Shown one piece after another: positions 60,744-64,000 of a stretch of DNA of 64,000 nt (position 1 is its first letter; each line of letters begins with the position of its first letter). The translations under genes and the position numbers were made by a program. The stretch is from DRPG01 sp964655065 (GTDB lineage: Bacteria; Myxococcota_A; UBA796; GCA-2862545), in NCBI GenBank assembly GCA_964655065.1, contig CAZZLC010000004.1, positions 1-64,000 on the forward strand, read 5' to 3'. The notes below the pieces were generated by a model that was given only the letters and a program-made list of their open reading frames with translations, ran no database searches and was not told the DNA's origin.

Positions 60744-62996
60744 TCACGCCAGTGCCGTCTCCCTGCCCGAGTCGACCACGAAGAGGCAGGAGCCCCGCGC
60801 GGTGAACATCGTCGACTCCGCCCACTGCAGCTCGGGCTTGGCCTTGAACCCGACGATCGCGAGGTCGACCGGCGCAGCCGCGGTGAGGCCTTCGGACTCC
60901 TCGCCCGGGTAGACCTGCAGTTCGGTGCGCCTGGGCAGCCGGGCCATGTCCCGCACCGACTCGAGGAACCCGGCCGCCTCGACCTGATCGGCCTCCGATC
61001 GAGCGAAGGTGGCGAGCTCCAGCGGCCCGTCCCACAGGCGCTGCAGCCGCATGGCGAGGAGCAGCGGCAGGTCCAGGTTGGTGTCGTTGAACGCGCTGTG
61101 CGGGTCCCAGCCGCGCGGACCGCGTCGGATCCAGAGTCGGATCGAGCGTTCCTCGTCGTCGGCGTCGAGACTGCGGGAGTCGGGATGGGGCAGGAACAGC
61201 GCCACGCCGAGTCGCAGCTGAATGGCCACGTTGAGCGCCTGCTGCGCTTCACGCCGCCGCGCCCGCTCCTGCCCCAGGCGGAGGAACATCACGTTCGGTC
61301 TGCGGAACGCGCCCTGGAAGGCCAGTGTGCCGACGTGAACCGCGCGCTCGAAGTTGTCGACGTCGATGGTCGACCAGGTGGCTCGTACCCCTCGCTCCTG
61401 CATCGAGGTGGAGAGCCGGCCGAGCCGGCGACCGAGCTGCTCGACTGGCTGCTGGGTGGTGATGCCCACGAATCGGATGGAGCCCTCGGGCCGGGCGAGC
61501 GTCATGAGGAGACGGAACGAGTCGCGGAGGTGCTCCGCGTCGACGACGGGCACCATGAGGTTCGGGCGCCACGCCTTCGGGTTCGCGGCGTCGTCGCCGG
61601 TCACCTTGGCCGCGGCCCACTCTGCGATGCCGAGGAACAAGGTGCTGCGCGGTACGGCGCCGTGCGGCTGCCCGTTGCGCCGCACGATCAGCAGGAGCCC
61701 GAACATGCCGATCACCGAGACCATGCCGAAGAGGGGGCTGATCAGCAGCAGTGCTGCCAGCGAGCCCGACAGGCCCACGAAGGGCGCGACGCGTGGAGCC
61801 TCGAAGGTCGGTCGGAAGCTGACGAGCGAGAGGCTCTGCTCGACGATCACCGCCGCGTTCAGCGCGGCGTAGGCCACGAGGATGAACAGCGTCGCCATGC
61901 CCGCGACCACGTTGAGATCGCGCAGGAGCAGGCAGAGCGCGGTGGCGATGGCGGTCACCAGGAGCGCGTTGCGCGGCTTGCCGTCGATCGTCTCGGCGAC
62001 CGCGTCGGAGAACGGGAGGATTCGATCCTGCCCGAGCGCCTGGAGGATCCGGGGCGCAGAGGTGAATCCCGCCAAGCCCGAGGTCAGCGTCGCGGCGAGG
62101 AGTCCGGCGGCGACCAACGGCGGCGACCAGGCGGCCTCGATCGCGTGCATGGGGTTGTCCTTGAGCGTCTCGACCGTGCCGGTGAAGGCGCTCCACACCG
62201 CCACGCCGGCATAGACGAGGGCTGCGAGGCCAATCGCGAGCATCGTGCCGCTCGGGATGTCGCGGCGAGGGTCCTGGAGTCCGCCCGAGGTCGGCGTCTC
62301 CGCGAGGAACCCGGTCATCGCCGGGAACAGGATCGCGAACACCGGCCAGAACGACAGCGACTGGTCGCCCGAGAGGCTCGACGGAGGGTAGGACCCCCAC
62401 CAGTTGACCTCGAGCGGAGCGTCGACGGGGACGGGACCGTACACGATGGCGATCACCGACGCGACGATCAGTCCGAACACCGCGAACTGCACGAACGTGG
62501 CGAGCCGGACTCCCCGGTACGCGATGGCGAAGAACACCACGAAGATCGCGAGGTCCACGAGCAGCGCGTACTCCTGCAGCGACGGCTCGAGGTAGATGAG
62601 GCCGGCCCGGAATCCGAAGATGTGCATCGCGATGAGCAGGGGTCGCGACACGGCGAGGGGAATGCCGAGCGTGCCCGCGACCTCGAAGCCGAGGCCCTGG
62701 TTCAGCACCGCGAAGGTGTCGCCGTCGTTCAGTCGCGTGTTGCTCGCGACCGTGGCGTAGGCGAGGCCGGTGCACACTGCGATCACCGTCGACAGGCCGA
62801 GCATGATCAGCGTTCCGGCCAGCCCCGCGTTGCCGACCACCCACCCCACCCGGAGGTAGAGGAGGACGCCCACGATGGCCAGGAAGGTCGGAGCGAACAC
62901 CCCGCCGAACATCCCGAGTCGCCGGTCGGCCTGCACGATGGGCACCATGTGCGTGGCGAGTGCGGTCGCGTCGTCTTCGTCCTCGGTCGGCGGCAT
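60744..62996 (-). CDS. SLC12-like cation-chloride cotransporter
   Basis: 750 residues. Residues about 20-440 are twelve membrane helices of the APC superfamily: MFGGVFAPTFLAIVGVLLYLRVGWVVG is the signature first helix of cation-chloride cotransporters, and GFTSAPRILQALGQDRILP near 320 is the helix-8-9 loop. The soluble C-terminal 300 residues (PNLMVPVVDAEHLRDSFRLL; PDLDLPLLLAMRLQRLW-like) match the cytoplasmic domain of this family. It should move Na+, K+ and Cl- together, in volume or ion control. ATG start; 36 bases after the DUF1820 gene on the same strand. Confidence 0.9.
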   Translation of the reverse strand: MPPTEDEDDATALATHMVPIVQADRRLGMFGGVFAPTFLAIVGVLLYLRVGWVVGNAGLAGTLIMLGLSTVIAVCTGLAYATVASNTRLNDGDTFAVLNQGLGFEVAGTLGIPLAVSRPLLIAMHIFGFRAGLIYLEPSLQEYALLVDLAIFVVFFAIAYRGVRLATFVQFAVFGLIVASVIAIVYGPVPVDAPLEVNWWGSYPPSSLSGDQSLSFWPVFAILFPAMTGFLAETPTSGGLQDPRRDIPSGTMLAIGLAALVYAGVAVWSAFTGTVETLKDNPMHAIEAAWSPPLVAAGLLAATLTSGLAGFTSAPRILQALGQDRILPFSDAVAETIDGKPRNALLVTAIATALCLLLRDLNVVAGMATLFILVAYAALNAAVIVEQSLSLVSFRPTFEAPRVAPFVGLSGSLAALLLISPLFGMVSVIGMFGLLLIVRRNGQPHGAVPRSTLFLGIAEWAAAKVTGDDAANPKAWRPNLMVPVVDAEHLRDSFRLLMTLARPEGSIRFVGITTQQPVEQLGRRLGRLSTSMQERGVRATWSTIDVDNFERAVHVGTLAFQGAFRRPNVMFLRLGQERARRREAQQALNVAIQLRLGVALFLPHPDSRSLDADDEERSIRLWIRRGPRGWDPHSAFNDTNLDLPLLLAMRLQRLWDGPLELATFARSEADQVEAAGFLESVRDMARLPRRTELQVYPGEESEGLTAAAPVDLAIVGFKAKPELQWAESTMFTARGSCLFVVDSGRETALA

Positions 62997-63032
62997 CCGT
63001 CCTCCGGCGCCAAGATACTGTCTGGGCGAAGA

Positions 63033-63359
63033 TCAGGTCGTCGGATCTTTGTCGACGCTCCCTGGCAGCACCACCAGGTTCGAGCGATCCGTGTCGAGCT
63101 GCAGCCCGGGATGTTCGGCGCCCTCCTCGGCGATCGACTGGATCGAGAACACGCTCAAGTGCAGCCGGCGCGTGTTCTCGAAGCGCCTCATCATGGCCTC
63201 CTCGTGGGGGAGGTGGAGCCGACCGCCGGTCTCGAACACGAAGTCGGACAGGCAGATGAAGCCGGGACCGAGCAGAGAGTCCTCGACGGAGCGGACCTTG
63301 AGCGTCGACACCTGGCCGTCGTGCGGGTTGCGAAAGGTGACCACGTAGTGAATGTCCAT
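63033..63359 (-). CDS. DUF1820 family protein
   Basis: 108 residues, a normal length. The pattern YVVTFRNPHDGQV, LGPGFICLSDFVFET, and LHLSVFSIQSIAEEG fits DUF1820, a small soluble family widespread in proteobacteria and of unknown function. The ATG shares one base with the FIST stop (TGATG). Upstream of the transporter gene. Confidence 0.8.
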   Translation of the reverse strand: MDIHYVVTFRNPHDGQVSTLKVRSVEDSLLGPGFICLSDFVFETGGRLHLPHEEAMMRRFENTRRLHLSVFSIQSIAEEGAEHPGLQLDTDRSNLVVLPGSVDKDPTT

Positions 63360-64000
63360 CAAGCGTCCTGAAACAGGGCGAACACGCTGGTGTATCCGTG
63401 AAGGTAGGGGGTGCCCTGGACCGGGCCGATCTCGCCGTTGGCGAAGAACCCACCCAGAGGCACGTCGCCGAACCTCGCGGCGAAGCGCGAGCTGTCGTGG
63501 TCCCGCGCGCCGAACAAGCCCTCGCCCCGGCCCACGCACGACACGAGGAGGGCGCCGCGGGGGTCGGCGTCGGTGGCGGCGAGCACCTGATCGAGATCCT
63601 CACGGGCCGCGCGCTGGTCGCGAACGTGGAACTGGACGACCTGAAAGCGCTCCGCGAGGTGGGCCACCACGAGCGCCGTCGGGTCGTTCGCGATGCCGAC
63701 GACGTTCCGGATCAGAAAGTCGCCCGGCACGTACTCGGTCTGGTCGCGCATCTGTACGCCCAGGAAGAGGGCTCGGCCGAACAGCGCCTGGTCCACCGGA
63801 TCGAGGGAGGCGTGGAGCTCCTTGAGCACGTCGACGATCGGTCGGCCGTCGAGCTCGAAGATGCGATTGGCCTCGCAGCGCGTCACGAACATGGGGGCCC
63901 CCACGGGGCGACAACCCTGGGCCACGCACGTCGCGATGTTCACCGGACCGGACAGCCCGAGCGCCACCGCGCCGCCCGGCTCGAGTCGACCGTCGACCAC
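63359..64000 (-). CDS. FIST-domain sensor protein (partial, 5' end outside the window)
   Basis: 213 residues visible; the frame is open at the window edge. The C-terminal part is FIST_C: FLGVQMRDQTEYVPGDFLIRNVVGIAND, then ALLVSCVGRGEGLFGARDHDSSRFAARFGDVPLGGFFANGEIGPV, with the conserved GRGEGLFG and GFFANGE motifs. The N-terminal FIST part is probably outside. FIST proteins bind small ligands, often amino acids, as sensor inputs. Co-translated with DUF1820. Confidence 0.88.
   Translation of the reverse strand: MVDGRLEPGGAVALGLSGPVNIATCVAQGCRPVGAPMFVTRCEANRIFELDGRPIVDVLKELHASLDPVDQALFGRALFLGVQMRDQTEYVPGDFLIRNVVGIANDPTALVVAHLAERFQVVQFHVRDQRAAREDLDQVLAATDADPRGALLVSCVGRGEGLFGARDHDSSRFAARFGDVPLGGFFANGEIGPVQGTPYLHGYTSVFALFQDA

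Noticed and set aside
60606..63371. A 921-codon open frame on the plus strand across the transporter
   Set aside because: It runs antisense through a clear SLC12-like membrane protein and DUF1820; its product is charged low-complexity sequence.

Overview
The window is a very GC-rich (about 70 percent), gene-dense bacterial chromosome segment. Tandem DUF1552/DUF1592 genes, many small lipoproteins, a NtrC-type regulator beside a TPR histidine kinase, a secreted caspase-like protein and a ternary AAA+/FtsH-like operon together suggest a Myxococcota-type (former deltaproteobacterial) organism. This is an inference from gene content; no rRNA or tRNA marker is present. Most genes overlap by 1-10 bases (ATGA, GTGA or TGATG junctions), so the segment is largely long co-translated operons.

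Layout. 1-4.7 kb: end of an unknown protein, a secreted M20 amidohydrolase, and a DUF1552 / DUF1592 pair whose second member ends in a CBM2-like carbohydrate-binding domain. 4.7-5.7 kb: methylglyoxal synthase and a small lipoprotein. 5.7-10.9 kb: a four-gene minus-strand signalling operon (possible phosphotransfer protein, NtrC-type regulator, TPR histidine kinase, receiver protein). 11-12.8 kb: a HAD/App1-like phosphatase and an RRM RNA-binding protein with an RGG-rich tail. 12.9-25.3 kb: the main system, a nine-gene minus-strand operon. From its promoter end it holds an M1 aminopeptidase with HEAT-like repeats, a 4Fe-4S radical-SAM activase-like protein, an unknown protein, DUF1257, a soluble FtsH-like AAA+/M41 protease, DUF2997, a 1023-residue adaptor-like protein, a MoxR ATPase and a degenerate vWA partner. 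It resembles the FtsH-MoxR-vWA ternary systems predicted by comparative genomics to be NTP-dependent regulated-proteolysis or conflict systems.

25-37.8 kb: fructose-1,6-bisphosphatase, a TerB-like protein and unknowns, then pheS-pheT (PheT lacks the usual OB-fold tRNA-binding domain), a proline-rich tail-anchored protein, a metallophosphoesterase lipoprotein, a glycosidase-like lipoprotein, a PqqC/heme-oxygenase-fold protein, and an ORF carrying a C11 tract. 37.7-48.5 kb: an eleven-gene minus-strand operon with four secreted or lipid-anchored accessory proteins, a complete peptide-type (Dpp/Opp) ABC importer, and two more exported proteins. 48.6-50.2 kb: tRNA-dihydrouridine synthase and an unknown.

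50.3-55.2 kb: plus-strand genes for a GNAT acetyltransferase, a TPM-like membrane protein, a membrane protein, a double Tim44-like protein with zinc ribbons, a START-domain protein and a MazG-like pyrophosphohydrolase. 55.2-56.9 kb: MOSC protein and an SPPY-type methyltransferase. 57-60.7 kb: ECF sigma factor, membrane anti-sigma-like protein, secreted caspase-like protease and a lipoprotein in one overlapping operon. 60.7-64 kb: SLC12-like cation-chloride cotransporter, DUF1820 protein, and a FIST-domain sensor cut by the window edge. I saw no insertion sequence, prophage, CRISPR array or attachment site.
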